DNA from: Roseovarius confluentis
GTDB lineage: Bacteria; Pseudomonadota; Alphaproteobacteria; Rhodobacterales; Rhodobacteraceae
Direction: 5' to 3'
DNA: 64,000 nucleotides
NCBI RefSeq assembly: GCF_002917925.1
Contig: NZ_PPFE01000003.1
Coordinates: 248,001 to 312,000 of the forward strand
This document shows, in pieces, positions 8,398 to 17,550 of this stretch. The notes below the pieces were generated by a model. That model searched no databases. It had not been told where the DNA came from and saw nothing but the letters and a program-made list of their open reading frames with translations. Positions within the stretch are counted from its first letter, which is position 1; each line of letters starts with the position of its first letter. The translations under genes were made by a program, and so were the position numbers.

Positions 8398-9311
8398 CGC
8401 GCCGCCTGCCAAGCTTCGAGGATGTAACGGCTGGTCATCAGGTCCAGATGCGCGCCGCCGCCGTTCTTGAAGAGGGTGATGTCTTCGTCGCTGCCGCGGG
8501 TGAAGTGTTCCGGCTCGTAATAGTCGGCTACGAGGTGATCGCGGGTGATCGTGCCGGCCTCGAGCGGGATCTTGATCTCGCCGATATGACCCACCGTCGT
8601 GTCGTAGCTGTCGACAAAGACGCGGGCGCGTTGCAGGGCGGTGTCGTCGGCCTCTCGCATGTCGGGGCGGTAGGCGCCGATAAGGTCGATATGCTGGCCG
8701 GGCTGGAACCAGTCGCCCTTGAGCACGGGTTCGGTGGACATGGTGGCAGAGGTGACGATGTCGGCGGCTCGCACGGCGGTTTCCAGGTCGTCGGCCACGG
8801 TCAGGCCGGGGCAATCATTCACCATCGCCTCGGCATTGGCGCGGGTGCGGTTCCAGACGGTGAATTGTGCGTCGGGAAAGCCCGCGCTGTAGGCCTGGAA
8901 GAGCGACCGGCCCACGGTGCCCGCGCCGACGATCAGGATGTTGCGGCTGTCGGGCCTTGCGAGCCGGCGAGCGGCGAAAAGGCTGTCTCCGGCGGTCTTC
9001 CACTTGGTCACGAGGTGGAAGTCGATGACGGCCTCCAAGCTGCCATTGCTGTCGGAAAAGACGCTGACCGAACCGTTGATCATCGGTTCGCCCTTGTCAG
9101 GGTTGCCGGGGAAGATCGTGGCGGATTTGACCGCCAGCCCCATCCCGTCGATCCAAGCCGACCGGCTGAGCAGCGTGTCAGGGTCGCGGTAGAGGAAGGT
9201 ATCGCCGATCTCGGCCTTGGGGCGCTTATGACCGGCCTCGAACGTGTCGCAGAGCGCCAGCCAGTCGAGCAGCGTCTCGCCTTCGTCGAAGGGGATGATG
9301 GATATGCTCAT
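8394..9311 (-). CDS. Ornithine cyclodeaminase / mu-crystallin family protein
   Basis: A 305-residue NAD(P)-dependent protein of the ornithine cyclodeaminase/mu-crystallin family. The Rossmann motif VGAGTVGRS sits near residues 128-136. The N-terminal substrate domain includes KSATIFPGNP, whose lysine aligns with the substrate-carboxylate region. Family members act as ornithine or alanine cyclodeaminases or dehydrogenases, or as ketimine reductases, and the exact reaction cannot be read from sequence. It is coupled by a 4-base overlap to the downstream hydrolase and follows the EamA transporter by 70 bases, suggesting uptake and breakdown of an amino-acid-like compound. Confidence 0.87.
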   Translation of the reverse strand: MSISIIPFDEGETLLDWLALCDTFEAGHKRPKAEIGDTFLYRDPDTLLSRSAWIDGMGLAVKSATIFPGNPDKGEPMINGSVSVFSDSNGSLEAVIDFHLVTKWKTAGDSLFAARRLARPDSRNILIVGAGTVGRSLFQAYSAGFPDAQFTVWNRTRANAEAMVNDCPGLTVADDLETAVRAADIVTSATMSTEPVLKGDWFQPGQHIDLIGAYRPDMREADDTALQRARVFVDSYDTTVGHIGEIKIPLEAGTITRDHLVADYYEPEHFTRGSDEDITLFKNGGGAHLDLMTSRYILEAWQAAR

Positions 9312-9381
9312 GGGCGCGCTCCTTGCTTTTGGTATCGGAAGGTATGCGTGCTGGCGCGGTTGGCGTCAAACGCTGCGCGCG

Positions 9382-10335
9382 TCACAGGTGGCGGGGTTCG
9401 TCACTGGCTACGATCTGATCCTTCCGGGACTCGCGCCAGATCAGGTAGAGGCCGGAACCCAGGATCAGGGCGATCCCGATCCACGCTGTGCGGTCCGGCC
9501 ACGTGCCGAACACAGTGACGCCCCACATAATGGCCATGGGCATGGCGACGTATTCGAAGGGCGCGGCGAACGCGGCCTCGGAAATGCGGTAGGCTTGGCT
9601 GATGAAGAACCCGCCCAGCACGCTGCTGACGCCCAGCATGACCAGAATCCACCAGTCATGCGCCGCGATCGTACCCCACGCACGGAACAGGAAGGCCAGC
9701 GAGGCGTGATCCTGCTGGGCGAACTTTCCATCGCCGATCGAAAGACCGATGATGCTGCAGGAGAGGATGAAGGTGATTTGGATGTAAACCGCCATGGTCG
9801 CCGCCGATTCCGTACCGCCGACCTTGCGGGCGACCATGTGAATTACGGCGTAAAGCACCGCCGCGGCCATGGGCAGGAGGGCGGCAGCCTGAAAGGCTGA
9901 GGTGCCGGGCTTGACGATCACCAGAACGCCCACGAAGCCCACGGCGATGGCCGCCCAGCGCCGGGCGCCCACGGTTTCGCGCAGGAAGATCACCGAGAAG
10001 ACGGTGATGACCAGCGGCGAAATGAAGAACACCGCCACCGCGTCGGCGATGGGCATCGCCGCCAGTCCGAGGAAGAGGCAAGAGTTGGCGCCGACCACGC
10101 AGATCCCGCGCAACAGGTGCGCGCCGGGGCGCCGCGTGCGCAGCACCCGCAGGCCGTAGAAAGGCAGGAAAATCACCGCGAAGGTCAGCAAGCCGATGGC
10201 CGACCGGAAAAACACGATCTGGTGCAGGGCATAGTCGTTAGACAGGAATTTGATGCCCACGTCGTTCAGCGAAAAGCACATGACAGCCAGCAGGGCGCAG
10301 CCCGCGCCGGCAAGGTTCGTGCGCGACACGCTCAT
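9382..10335 (-). CDS. EamA/DMT family transporter
   Basis: A 317-residue drug/metabolite transporter with ten predicted membrane helices in two EamA repeats (about residues 8-140 and 155-300). The second repeat contains [18 protein letters not shown], the conserved region near helix 9. It usually exports or imports small metabolites, and the substrate is unknown. The start overlaps the stop of the upstream YaiI-family gene by 4 bases, placing it in the run that begins at fghA. Confidence 0.9.
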   Translation of the reverse strand: MSVSRTNLAGAGCALLAVMCFSLNDVGIKFLSNDYALHQIVFFRSAIGLLTFAVIFLPFYGLRVLRTRRPGAHLLRGICVVGANSCLFLGLAAMPIADAVAVFFISPLVITVFSVIFLRETVGARRWAAIAVGFVGVLVIVKPGTSAFQAAALLPMAAAVLYAVIHMVARKVGGTESAATMAVYIQITFILSCSIIGLSIGDGKFAQQDHASLAFLFRAWGTIAAHDWWILVMLGVSSVLGGFFISQAYRISEAAFAAPFEYVAMPMAIMWGVTVFGTWPDRTAWIGIALILGSGLYLIWRESRKDQIVASDEPRHL

Positions 10336-10781
10336 CCTTGCGCTGCCTTGCGGACCATGCGTTCCAGCGCATCGAGAAAGCGCGAGCGGTCGGCCTTGGT
10401 GAACCCCTTGCCGCCGCCCTGCCGGAACGGATCGGCGGCGCGCAGATCGCTCATCAGGTCACGGGTGGCCAGCGCGTTGCCGATATTGGCTTGGGTCAAC
10501 GCCTCGCCATTGTGTTTCAACACCAGCGCGCCTGCCTCGACGCATTTGGCCGCGAGGGGGATGTCGCCGGTGATGACGACGTCGCCCGGCCCGGCACGCT
10601 CGGCGATCCACATGTCGGCCACATCGGGGCCGTCGGGCACGATGATGGTTTCCACCAGCGGATTGCGCGAGGGGCGCAAGCCGCCGTTGGAGACGATAAA
10701 AATCTTTTGCTTGTGACGGGTGCCGACCCGCTCGACCTCGTCCTTGACCGGGCAGGCATCGGCGTCAACGTAGAGGGACAT
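10332..10781 (-). CDS. YaiI/YqxD (UPF0178) family protein
   Basis: A 149-residue protein of the UPF0178 family with the diagnostic N-terminus [16 protein letters not shown] and the later [17 protein letters not shown]. The fold is PIN-like, with acidic residues at the expected metal positions (D6, D8), suggesting a nuclease; the family function is not established. The start is set by the family N-terminus; a longer frame starting at 10853 lacks support. It lies 4 bases downstream of sthA. Confidence 0.92.
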   Translation of the reverse strand: MSLYVDADACPVKDEVERVGTRHKQKIFIVSNGGLRPSRNPLVETIIVPDGPDVADMWIAERAGPGDVVITGDIPLAAKCVEAGALVLKHNGEALTQANIGNALATRDLMSDLRAADPFRQGGGKGFTKADRSRFLDALERMVRKAAQG

Positions 10782-10785
10782 GGGC

Positions 10786-12216
10786 CTATTCCGCCGCCTT
10801 GGCGCCGCGTGCGACCTTGTATTCCTCGGGGATAGGCATCCGGTTGAAGGCATCCAGACCGGCGATCTTGTAGGCCTCTGCCAGTGTGGGATAGTTGAAC
10901 GTGTTCTGCACGAAGTAGTCCACCGTGCCCTTCAGGTTCAGCACGGCCTGCGCGATGTGGATAAGCTCTGTCGCGCCTTCGCCGACGATCTGGACGCCCA
11001 GCACCCGGCGGGTTTTTAGGGAAACGAGCATTTTCAGCATCCCGTGTTCCAGCCCCATGATGTTTCCGCGCGATGTCTCGCGGAAGCGGGCGATGCCGAC
11101 CTCGTAAGCGATGCCACGCTCCTGCATTTCCTCCTCTGACATGCCGCAGGTGGAAATCTCTGGCACGGAATAGATGCCGTAGGGGAACCACGGGCTTTCG
11201 GGCAGGGTGGGCGTATCGAGCGCGTGGCAGGCGGCGATGCGGCCCTGTTGCAGGGAGGTCGAGGCGAGCGAGGGATGCCCGATCACGTCGCCCGCAGCAT
11301 AGATATGCGGCACGCTCGTCTGGTAGGTTTTGCGATCCACCTCCAACCGGCCGCGGTGGTCGGTCTTCAGCCCCGCCTTGTCGAGGCCCAGCCGGTCGGT
11401 GGCGCCCATGCGCCCGGCGGCGAAGAGCAGCATCTCGGAGCGGACGTGCCGCCCGTTGGCGAGCGTGGTCTCAATATGCTCACCCGCGTCCTCGATCGTC
11501 TCGATGGCCGAGCCGAGGCGCAGGTCAACGCCGTTCTCGCGGATCTGGTGGGTGAAATCGTCGATCAGGGTCTTGTCGATGAAGTCGAGGAAGCTGTCGC
11601 GGGGCTCGATCAGGGTGACGCGCACGTCGAGGGCCGAGAACATGGTGGCGTATTCGACGCCGATCACGCCCGCGCCCACAACGACAAGGCTGCGAGGGAT
11701 CTGGCCGAGTTCGAGAAACTCGTCACTATCCACGACTGTCTTGCCGTTGAAAGGCACGTAATCGGGACGGTACGTCTTGGTGCCCGTTGAGATCAGGAAC
11801 CGATCGGCGGTGAGCGACATGGTCTCGCCCGCCTCGGTCGCCACGTCGATGGCATTGGGCCCGGTGAAACTGGCCAGCCCGTGCAGGGTGTCAACGTGGT
11901 TGCGGTTGAACTGATGTTCCAGCACGTCGACCTCGTAATCGAGGGTTTTGTGCAGGCGCATCTTGAGGTCCTGCGCGCCGATATCGTCCTTTACCCGGTA
12001 AGAGCGGCCATAAAAGCTGCGCTCGCGGTAGCCCGAGAGGTTGAGCACGGTTTCCCGCAAGGTCTTGGACGGGATCGTGCCGGTATGCACCGACACGCCG
12101 CCCAGGCGCTCCTTGCGGTCCACGACCAGCACCCGGCGTTTCAGCTTGCCCGCCTGGATCGCGGCAGAGCGTCCGGCGGGGCCGGAGCCGATGATGATGA
12201 GGTCGTAATGGCTCAT
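10786..12216 (-). CDS. sthA: Si-specific NAD(P)+ transhydrogenase (soluble)
   Basis: A 476-residue FAD-dependent pyridine nucleotide-disulfide oxidoreductase fold. It has [15 protein letters not shown] at the N-terminus, a second [11 protein letters not shown]ossmann motif near residue 183 and the IYAAGDVIG motif near 310. The segment that carries the redox CxxxxC in dihydrolipoamide dehydrogenases reads [17 protein letters not shown], without cysteines, as expected for SthA-type enzymes. It exchanges reducing equivalents between NADPH and NAD+ in the cytoplasm. Only 3 bases separate it from fghA upstream. Confidence 0.93.
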   Translation of the reverse strand: MSHYDLIIIGSGPAGRSAAIQAGKLKRRVLVVDRKERLGGVSVHTGTIPSKTLRETVLNLSGYRERSFYGRSYRVKDDIGAQDLKMRLHKTLDYEVDVLEHQFNRNHVDTLHGLASFTGPNAIDVATEAGETMSLTADRFLISTGTKTYRPDYVPFNGKTVVDSDEFLELGQIPRSLVVVGAGVIGVEYATMFSALDVRVTLIEPRDSFLDFIDKTLIDDFTHQIRENGVDLRLGSAIETIEDAGEHIETTLANGRHVRSEMLLFAAGRMGATDRLGLDKAGLKTDHRGRLEVDRKTYQTSVPHIYAAGDVIGHPSLASTSLQQGRIAACHALDTPTLPESPWFPYGIYSVPEISTCGMSEEEMQERGIAYEVGIARFRETSRGNIMGLEHGMLKMLVSLKTRRVLGVQIVGEGATELIHIAQAVLNLKGTVDYFVQNTFNYPTLAEAYKIAGLDAFNRMPIPEEYKVARGAKAAE

Positions 12217-12219
12217 GTC

Positions 12220-13053
12220 TTACCCTGCGTAGAGCGCTTCGGCGTGGAAGGCGACGTGTTCCTCCATGAAGGAGGAGACGAAGAAATAGCTGTGGTCGTA
12301 ACCGGGCTGCATCCGCAGGATGGATTGCTGGCGGCGGGTGGCGCAAGCCTTGGCAAAGCTTTCGGGCATCAGAAGGTCCAGAAACTGGTCCGAGGTTCCA
12401 GTATCGCACAAAATCGGACCATCGAAGCCCTTCTCGTTCATCAGAAGCGTGGCGTCATGCTTGGCCCACTGGCTTTCGTCAGAGCCCAGGTAAGCGCCGA
12501 ACTGCTTGCGGCCCCAGCTGCTTTGCGTGGGGTTCACGATGGGCGAGAACGCCGAGACCGAGGCGAAGCGGTCGGGCATGTTCATCGCGATGGTCAGCGC
12601 GCCGTGCCCGCCCATGGAGTGGCCGGTGATGGCCTGACGGGCGCTGTCGATGGCGAAGTTCGAGGCGATCAGAACGGGCAGCTCCTCGGTCACGTAGTCC
12701 CACATGCGGAAATGCGGCGCCCAGGGGTCCTGGGTGGCGTTGACATAAAAGCCCGCGCCCTGCCCGAGGTCGAAAGCGTCGTCATTTGCCACGCCCTCGC
12801 CCCGCGGCGAGGTGTCGGGGAAGACCAGCGCGATGCCCTGTTCGGCGGCCCATTGTTGTGCGCCGGCCTTGGTCATGGCGTTTTCATGGGTGCAGGTGAG
12901 ACCCGAGAGATACCACAGCACGGGCACGGTGCCCCATTTCGCCTCCTGCGGCATGAACAGGCCGAATGTCATGTCACAGTCGCACGCCTTGGATGTGTGG
13001 GTGTAGACACCTTGCGTGCCGCCGAAGCAGGCATTTTCCGAAACGGTTTCCAT
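12220..13053 (-). CDS. fghA: S-formylglutathione hydrolase
   Basis: A 277-residue esterase-D family enzyme that hydrolyses S-formylglutathione to glutathione and formate, the last step of glutathione-dependent formaldehyde oxidation. It has LSGLTCTHENAMTKAGAQ, nucleophile elbow GHSMGGHGAL (Ser near 148) and the C-terminal GYDHSYFFVSSF carrying the catalytic His. Formaldehyde is expected here because sarcosine demethylation can release it. The start METVSENACFGG matches the family length. It is the first gene of the run fghA-sthA-yaiI-eamA. Confidence 0.95.
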   Translation of the reverse strand: METVSENACFGGTQGVYTHTSKACDCDMTFGLFMPQEAKWGTVPVLWYLSGLTCTHENAMTKAGAQQWAAEQGIALVFPDTSPRGEGVANDDAFDLGQGAGFYVNATQDPWAPHFRMWDYVTEELPVLIASNFAIDSARQAITGHSMGGHGALTIAMNMPDRFASVSAFSPIVNPTQSSWGRKQFGAYLGSDESQWAKHDATLLMNEKGFDGPILCDTGTSDQFLDLLMPESFAKACATRRQQSILRMQPGYDHSYFFVSSFMEEHVAFHAEALYAG

Positions 13054-13224
13054 CACGATCTTCCTTCTGTCCTTTGAGCGGTGAGACACCGGATTGTCGT
13101 CACCCGGCGGCTGTCGCGCGGACCGTATCATGCCCAGCCCTGCGGCCAACCGCGAATTTTGTCGGCATCGGCATAGCGCCAACAGGTTTCAGTTTTGCAA
13201 ATGCCGGGCAGCGGGGCAGGCCGA

Positions 13225-14160
13225 TTACTGGTATAGGCCGGTGACCCAGCCAATGACGATCGACACGGTAAAGACGGCAACGGCGGTAGAGACCAGGATC
13301 GAGGCCGAGACCCGCTGGGGCGCGACGCGGTAGTGCTCGGCCAGGATGTAGACGTTGCCGGCGACGGGCAGGGCGGCGGCGGTGATCATCACGGCGGCCG
13401 GGTAGGGATCGACCGGGAAAAGGTAGAGCGCGGAAAAGGCGACGAAGAGCGGATGCAGGATCAGCTTGTTGAAGCTGAGCCAGCCCGCGACGAAGGGGCG
13501 TTCGGCGGATTTGGTGGCAAGCGACGCGCCGATGGCAAAGAGCGCACCCGGGGTCGCCGCGCCGCCCAGCAGAGACAGGAAATCGTTCATGACCGGGTGG
13601 ATCGGGAGGTCGAAGGCGGACCACGCGAGCCCGAGCGTGATGGACACGATCATCGGGTTTTTCACGAGGCCGATGCCGACGGTGCGAAAGATCCCCAAGC
13701 TCATGCGTCCGTCACGGGTGCCGGTGACGACGATCACGATGAGCGAACCGAACACGATGAGGTCGACGGCCAGCACCAGCATCACGGGTCCGATGGCATC
13801 CGGCCCCAGCAGCAGGGTCAGCATCGGCACGCCGAGAAAGCCCACGTTGCCGATTACGCCGCATTGCGCCTCGAACGCCGCTTCCTCGGCCTTAAGCTTG
13901 CGGAAGAAGGCGACCAGCGTCACCAGCCCGTAAACGAAGGCCGTGCCCCAGAGGTAGGCCATCACGAACCGCCAGTCGAAGATCTCGCTCATCGTCAGGT
14001 TCGCGGAGAACCGGAACAGCATCGCCGACAGGGCGAAGTAAAAGACGAATTTCGTGAGGTAGGCCGTGGCCTCTTCGCTGAAGAACCCGGTGCTCCCTGC
14101 CCAGTAGCCAAGCCCGATCAGCAGGAAGAAGGGCAGGGTTTGCATGAAGATATCCAGCAT
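13225..14160 (-). CDS. AEC family (auxin efflux carrier-like) transporter
   Basis: A 311-residue membrane protein with about ten hydrophobic helices in two five-helix halves, including the conserved QCGVIGNVGFLGVPML in the first half and LPVAGNVYILAEHY in the second. It belongs to the AEC family, whose bacterial members move malonate, malate or other organic acids. Substrate unknown. It stands alone between fghA and mbfA. Confidence 0.9.
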   Translation of the reverse strand: MLDIFMQTLPFFLLIGLGYWAGSTGFFSEEATAYLTKFVFYFALSAMLFRFSANLTMSEIFDWRFVMAYLWGTAFVYGLVTLVAFFRKLKAEEAAFEAQCGVIGNVGFLGVPMLTLLLGPDAIGPVMLVLAVDLIVFGSLIVIVVTGTRDGRMSLGIFRTVGIGLVKNPMIVSITLGLAWSAFDLPIHPVMNDFLSLLGGAATPGALFAIGASLATKSAERPFVAGWLSFNKLILHPLFVAFSALYLFPVDPYPAAVMITAAALPVAGNVYILAEHYRVAPQRVSASILVSTAVAVFTVSIVIGWVTGLYQ

Positions 14161-14205
14161 GACGCGGTGGTAGCATGCTGGCGGGGGGCGTCAATCGCGA
14201 TGACG

Positions 14206-15183
14206 TCAGCCGCTGCCGATCAGTACCCCTGCGGCGAAGACCAGTGCCCCGCCCAGCACCACCTGGAAGGCGGCGCGAAAGAACGGGGTTTCCATGTAGC
14301 GGTTCTGGATCCACGCGATGGCCCAAAGCTCGACGAAGACCACGATGACGGCGATGATCGTGGCGGTCCAGAAATCGGGGATGAGATACGGCAGGGCGTG
14401 GCCCAGCCCGCCTACGGTGGTCATGATGCCCGAGGCGAAGCCGCGTTTGATGGGACTGCCACGGCCAGACAGTTCGCCGTCATCGCTGGCCGCTTCGGTG
14501 AAGCCCATGGAGATGCCGGCGCCGACGGAGGCGGCGAGGCCGACGAGGAACGTCGTCCAGGTGTCCTGCGTGGCGAAGGCGGTGGCGAAGATCGGGGCGA
14601 GGGTCGAGACCGACCCGTCCATGAGTCCGGCCAAACCCGGCTGCACCCAGGTCAGAAGAAACTGACGCTTGGCGGTGCGCTCCTCGCTGTCTCGGGCGTC
14701 GGCGTCGAGATGTTGCTCCTCGAGCTCTCCGGCGCGGCCCTGGTGTCCGGCCTCGGCGGCGGCCAGATCTCCCAGCAGGGCGCGGGTGGCGGCATCCGTC
14801 GTGGCCTTGGCCGCGTTGAGGTAAAAGCGTTCGGCATCGCTTTCCATTGCCTCGGCCTCGGCGCGGATGCGCTCGATCCCGAGGTTTTCCATCAGCCAGA
14901 CGGGCCGGCGGGCGTAATAGCCGGCCACGTGCTCGCGCCGAATAAGCGGGATCACGTCGCCGAAACGCTCTTGGTGGAGGTCGATCAGGCGGCGGCGGTG
15001 CTCGTTTTCCTCGGTTGCCATGCCATCGAAGATCTTCGCGGTATCGGGATATTCAGCCCGAAGCATCTCGGCGTAGCTGCGGTAGATGCGGGCGTCGTCC
15101 TCTTCAGAGGAGATGGCGAGTGCGAGGATTTCCTGCTCGGACAGGTCCGAGAAACGACGGCGGGACGTGACACCGGGAATCAT
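14206..15183 (-). CDS. mbfA: Membrane-bound ferritin-like iron exporter MbfA
   Basis: A 325-residue fusion of an N-terminal erythrin/rubrerythrin four-helix domain (about 1-150) and a C-terminal VIT1/CCC1-type membrane domain (about 175-325). The ferritin domain shows metal-ligand motifs EEDDARIY, EENEHRRRL and EAGHQGR. In Bradyrhizobium and Agrobacterium MbfA exports iron and protects against iron and peroxide stress. A palindromic Irr-type box lies 19 bases upstream of the start codon, which fits repression during iron limitation. Confidence 0.94.
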   Translation of the reverse strand: MIPGVTSRRRFSDLSEQEILALAISSEEDDARIYRSYAEMLRAEYPDTAKIFDGMATEENEHRRRLIDLHQERFGDVIPLIRREHVAGYYARRPVWLMENLGIERIRAEAEAMESDAERFYLNAAKATTDAATRALLGDLAAAEAGHQGRAGELEEQHLDADARDSEERTAKRQFLLTWVQPGLAGLMDGSVSTLAPIFATAFATQDTWTTFLVGLAASVGAGISMGFTEAASDDGELSGRGSPIKRGFASGIMTTVGGLGHALPYLIPDFWTATIIAVIVVFVELWAIAWIQNRYMETPFFRAAFQVVLGGALVFAAGVLIGSG

Positions 15184-15201
15184 CGGATGACCTCCAGTAG
15201 T

Positions 15202-15216
15202 TTAGAATAATTCTAA
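15202..15216. promoter_or_regulatory. Irr-type iron control element upstream of mbfA
   Basis: The sequence TTAGAATAATTCTAA is a perfect 7+1+7 palindrome 19 bases from the mbfA start codon. It matches the alphaproteobacterial iron control element (consensus close to TTTAGAANNNTTCTAAA) bound by Irr. Its closeness to the gene implies overlap with the transcription start and hence repression. Irr binding itself is inferred from the motif and the known Irr control of mbfA in rhizobia. Confidence 0.85.
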
Positions 15217-15287
15217 TGTACCTGAGAGGCTGACCAGGTCAAGCCCGGGGCGTCCGATCATACTTGAATAGCAGGTATGCAAAAATC

Positions 15288-15364
15288 TGAACCGAATAGT
15301 TTACTTTAGCCCTTGCAAGCTGAACTGATCTGTTTAGATTGGCGATTGTGAACTGAATGGTTCA
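15288..15364. promoter_or_regulatory. Array of three TetR-type near-palindromic operators
   Basis: Three 16-base elements share the pattern TGAACYGAwyNGTTYA: TGAACCGAATAGTTTA (15288-15303), TGAACTGATCTGTTTA (15321-15336) and TGAACTGAATGGTTCA (15349-15364). The last has perfect TGAAC/GTTCA arms. They start 33 and 28 bases apart, roughly three helical turns, immediately upstream of the small secreted-protein gene and 300-380 bases before the tetR gene. Half-site size and symmetry fit a TetR-family dimer, most simply the regulator at 15666. Binding is inferred. Confidence 0.65.
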
Positions 15365-15380
15365 GATAAGGAAACGCGAT

Positions 15381-15542
15381 ATGAAACCTCTTCTTTTGAC
15401 ACTGACCCTTGCCGCCTCGGCGCTGGCATCCCCTTCCATGGCGATGAATGTTGACATGTCGAGCCTGACGCCGGTTCTGACATTTCCTCAGCCCGCGCCC
15501 GAGCCCGTGACGCAGGGTGACAGCGGCATAGATGCACAGTAA
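15381..15542 (+). CDS. Small secreted hypothetical protein
   Basis: A 53-residue reading frame beginning MKPLLLTLTLAASALASPS, a clear signal peptide, followed by a short acidic, proline-rich tail (TPVLTFPQPAPEPVTQGD). A purine-rich AAGGAAA lies about 8 bases before the ATG. It sits directly downstream of the three operators and upstream of tetR in the same direction, so it is probably regulated with it. No known domain is recognised, and the mature peptide of about 30 residues has no cysteine. Confidence 0.6.
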   Translation: MKPLLLTLTLAASALASPSMAMNVDMSSLTPVLTFPQPAPEPVTQGDSGIDAQ

Positions 15543-15665
15543 CCCGGCGCGCACTGTCTGTGGGTGGGTGTTCCTTCGTCCTCTCCTTCCGCGCCCGCCC
15601 GCAGACAGGCTTGCAGTTCGACGCCCACGACCTGTAAGCTGACAGGAACAGGCAGGAGGACTTGC

Positions 15666-16283
15666 ATGACGGCCATGGACGCCGAGATCAAGAAAGGTCG
15701 AAAATTCGACCAAGTGCTTGAGGGTGCACGGCAGATTTTCATGCGAGACGGGTTCGAAGGCGCCAGCGTGGATGACATCGCGCGCGCCGCGAGCGTGTCC
15801 AAGGCGACGCTTTACAGTTACTTCCCGGACAAGCGCTTGCTGTTTTCCGAGGTCGCGCGGGTCGAATGCAATCGGCAGGCCGAAGAGGCGTTGCAGCAAA
15901 TCAACCCGGGCGCCACGGCGCGAGAGGTTCTGCTGGAGGCGGCCAATCGCGCGGTGCGTTTTTTCCTGTCGGATTTCGGGCTGCAGATGTTCCGCATCTG
16001 CGTCGCCGAATCCTATCGCTTTCCCGAACTGGGCCAGAGGTTCTATGCGTCCGGTCCCGGCTTGTTCAGCGAACGCATGGGACGGCTGCTGACCCCCTAT
16101 GTGGATCGCGGGGAGCTGAAGATCGACGACATGGACCTTGCGACGAAGCAGTTCGGGGAGTTGTGCAAGTGCGATCTGTTCGTCCGCTGCCTGTGCGGTG
16201 TGGACTGTGACACGTCCGAGGCGGGGATCGAGCGCGTGGTTCAGGGCGCGGTCGAAACCTTCCTGGCGCGTTACGGGACCTGA
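15666..16283 (+). CDS. TetR/AcrR family transcriptional regulator
   Basis: A 205-residue regulator with an N-terminal HTH (residues about 10-60): GFEGASVDDIARAASVSKATL is followed by YSYFPDKRLLF, the TetR signature. The C-terminal ligand domain is cysteine-bearing (CKCDLFVRCLCGVDC). The start MTAMDAEIKKG follows a strong AGGAGG at 15655-15660; the frame stays open upstream but without homology. It is probably autoregulated through the operators at 15288-15364. No efflux pump gene lies next to it, unlike many AcrR relatives. Confidence 0.9.
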   Translation: MTAMDAEIKKGRKFDQVLEGARQIFMRDGFEGASVDDIARAASVSKATLYSYFPDKRLLFSEVARVECNRQAEEALQQINPGATAREVLLEAANRAVRFFLSDFGLQMFRICVAESYRFPELGQRFYASGPGLFSERMGRLLTPYVDRGELKIDDMDLATKQFGELCKCDLFVRCLCGVDCDTSEAGIERVVQGAVETFLARYGT

Positions 16284-16365
16284 GGCGGGCAAAAGAGAGC
16301 GGGCGGCGCAAGATATCACCGCCCGAAGATTACCCCGAAAATTTCAACAATCGTTAACGGTGCGC

Positions 16366-17550
16366 TCAGGCGCCCACGTCAATGATCGCCTGCGCCAGCA
16401 GCGGCACCGTCCTTGAGTTGAGCCCGGCGATGTTGATCCGGCTGTCGCCCACCATGTAGATCGCGTGGTCCTTGCGCAGCGCCTCGACCTTGTCGGGCGC
16501 GAGGCCGAGACGCGAGAACATGCCACGATGCTGCGCGATGAAGCCGAAGCGGTCCGAGCCCGAGAGCGTGCGCAGTTCCTGGGCGAGTTGCTCGCGCAGG
16601 CCGAGCATGCCGCGGCGGACCTCTTCGAGTTCTGCTTGCCAGTCGGCGCGCAGGGCGTCGTCGTTCAGCACCAGCGAAACCAGCCGTGCGCCATGGTCGG
16701 GCGGGAAGGAATAGTTCTGGCGGTTCAGATATGCGAGATTGGCCTGCGTCGTGGGGCGGCGGGCGCTGTCCTGGCAGACGGCCATCAGAAGACCTGTCCG
16801 CTCGCGATAAATCCCGAAGTTCTTGGAGCAGCTTGCTGCGATCAGGACCTCGGGGCAGGAGGACACAACGTGGCGCGTGCCGGCCGCATCAGCATCGAGG
16901 CCGTCGCCGAAGCCTTGGTAGGCGATGTCGATCATCGGGATAGCGCCCTTGGCGTTCGCTAGATCGGTCACTTCGCCCCATTGCTGCATCGTCAGGTTGG
17001 CGCCGGTCGGGTTGTGGCAGCAGCCGTGCAGCAGGATCACGTCGCCTGCCTGAACCCCATCCAGATCCTGCATCATGCCGTCGAAATCGACGCCGCCGGT
17101 TTCATTGTCGAAATAGCGGTAGGGGACGTGTTCGATCCCCATGTGTTTCAGGATGCTGAGGTGGTTTGGCCAGGTCGGGTCCGACACGAAGACGCGCGCA
17201 TCCGGGTTGGCCATTTTCACCAGGTCGAACGCCTGCCTCACCGCGCCGGTGCCGCCGGGCGTGGCCACCGCCGCCACCGCGTCGCGCGGGGCGGCATCGT
17301 CGAGGATCAGCTTGATCATCGCGTCGGAAAAGGCCGGGTCGCCCGCGAGGCCGACATAGGCCTTGGTCTCTTCCTCTTTCCACCATTCCTTCTCGGCGGC
17401 CTTGACGGCGCGCATGATCGGCGTGCGGCCTTCGGCATCCTTGTAGACACCGACGCCGAGGTCGATCTTGGTGTCGCGCGGATCGTCCTTGTAGGCCTGC
17501 ATGAGGGCTAGGATCTTGTCGGCAGGTTGCTCTTTTAGGTGTTCAAACAT
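16366..17550 (-). CDS. Aromatic/aspartate class I aminotransferase
   Basis: A 394-residue PLP enzyme of the aspartate/aromatic aminotransferase (TyrB/AspC) group. It has LGVGVYKDAEGRTPI near the N-terminus, HGCCHNPTGANL (Asn that contacts PLP), IDIAYQGFGDG, the Schiff-base lysine in SCSKNFGIYRERTGLL and the substrate-binding arginine in GDSRINIAGL. It transfers amino groups between aspartate or aromatic amino acids and 2-oxoglutarate; such enzymes can also convert cysteine to 3-mercaptopyruvate. Its start codon shares one base with the stop of the sulfurtransferase gene upstream, indicating tight coupling. Confidence 0.93.
   Translation of the reverse strand: MFEHLKEQPADKILALMQAYKDDPRDTKIDLGVGVYKDAEGRTPIMRAVKAAEKEWWKEEETKAYVGLAGDPAFSDAMIKLILDDAAPRDAVAAVATPGGTGAVRQAFDLVKMANPDARVFVSDPTWPNHLSILKHMGIEHVPYRYFDNETGGVDFDGMMQDLDGVQAGDVILLHGCCHNPTGANLTMQQWGEVTDLANAKGAIPMIDIAYQGFGDGLDADAAGTRHVVSSCPEVLIAASCSKNFGIYRERTGLLMAVCQDSARRPTTQANLAYLNRQNYSFPPDHGARLVSLVLNDDALRADWQAELEEVRRGMLGLREQLAQELRTLSGSDRFGFIAQHRGMFSRLGLAPDKVEALRKDHAIYMVGDSRINIAGLNSRTVPLLAQAIIDVGA

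Noticed and set aside
10786..12216. Loss of the redox-active cysteines in a pyridine nucleotide-disulfide oxidoreductase ([10 protein letters not shown] region)
   Set aside because: SthA-type transhydrogenases normally lack the disulfide, so this is a family trait, not decay.
13333..15210. A 625-codon open frame on the plus strand
   Set aside because: Antisense to the AEC transporter and mbfA, with biased composition and no domain.
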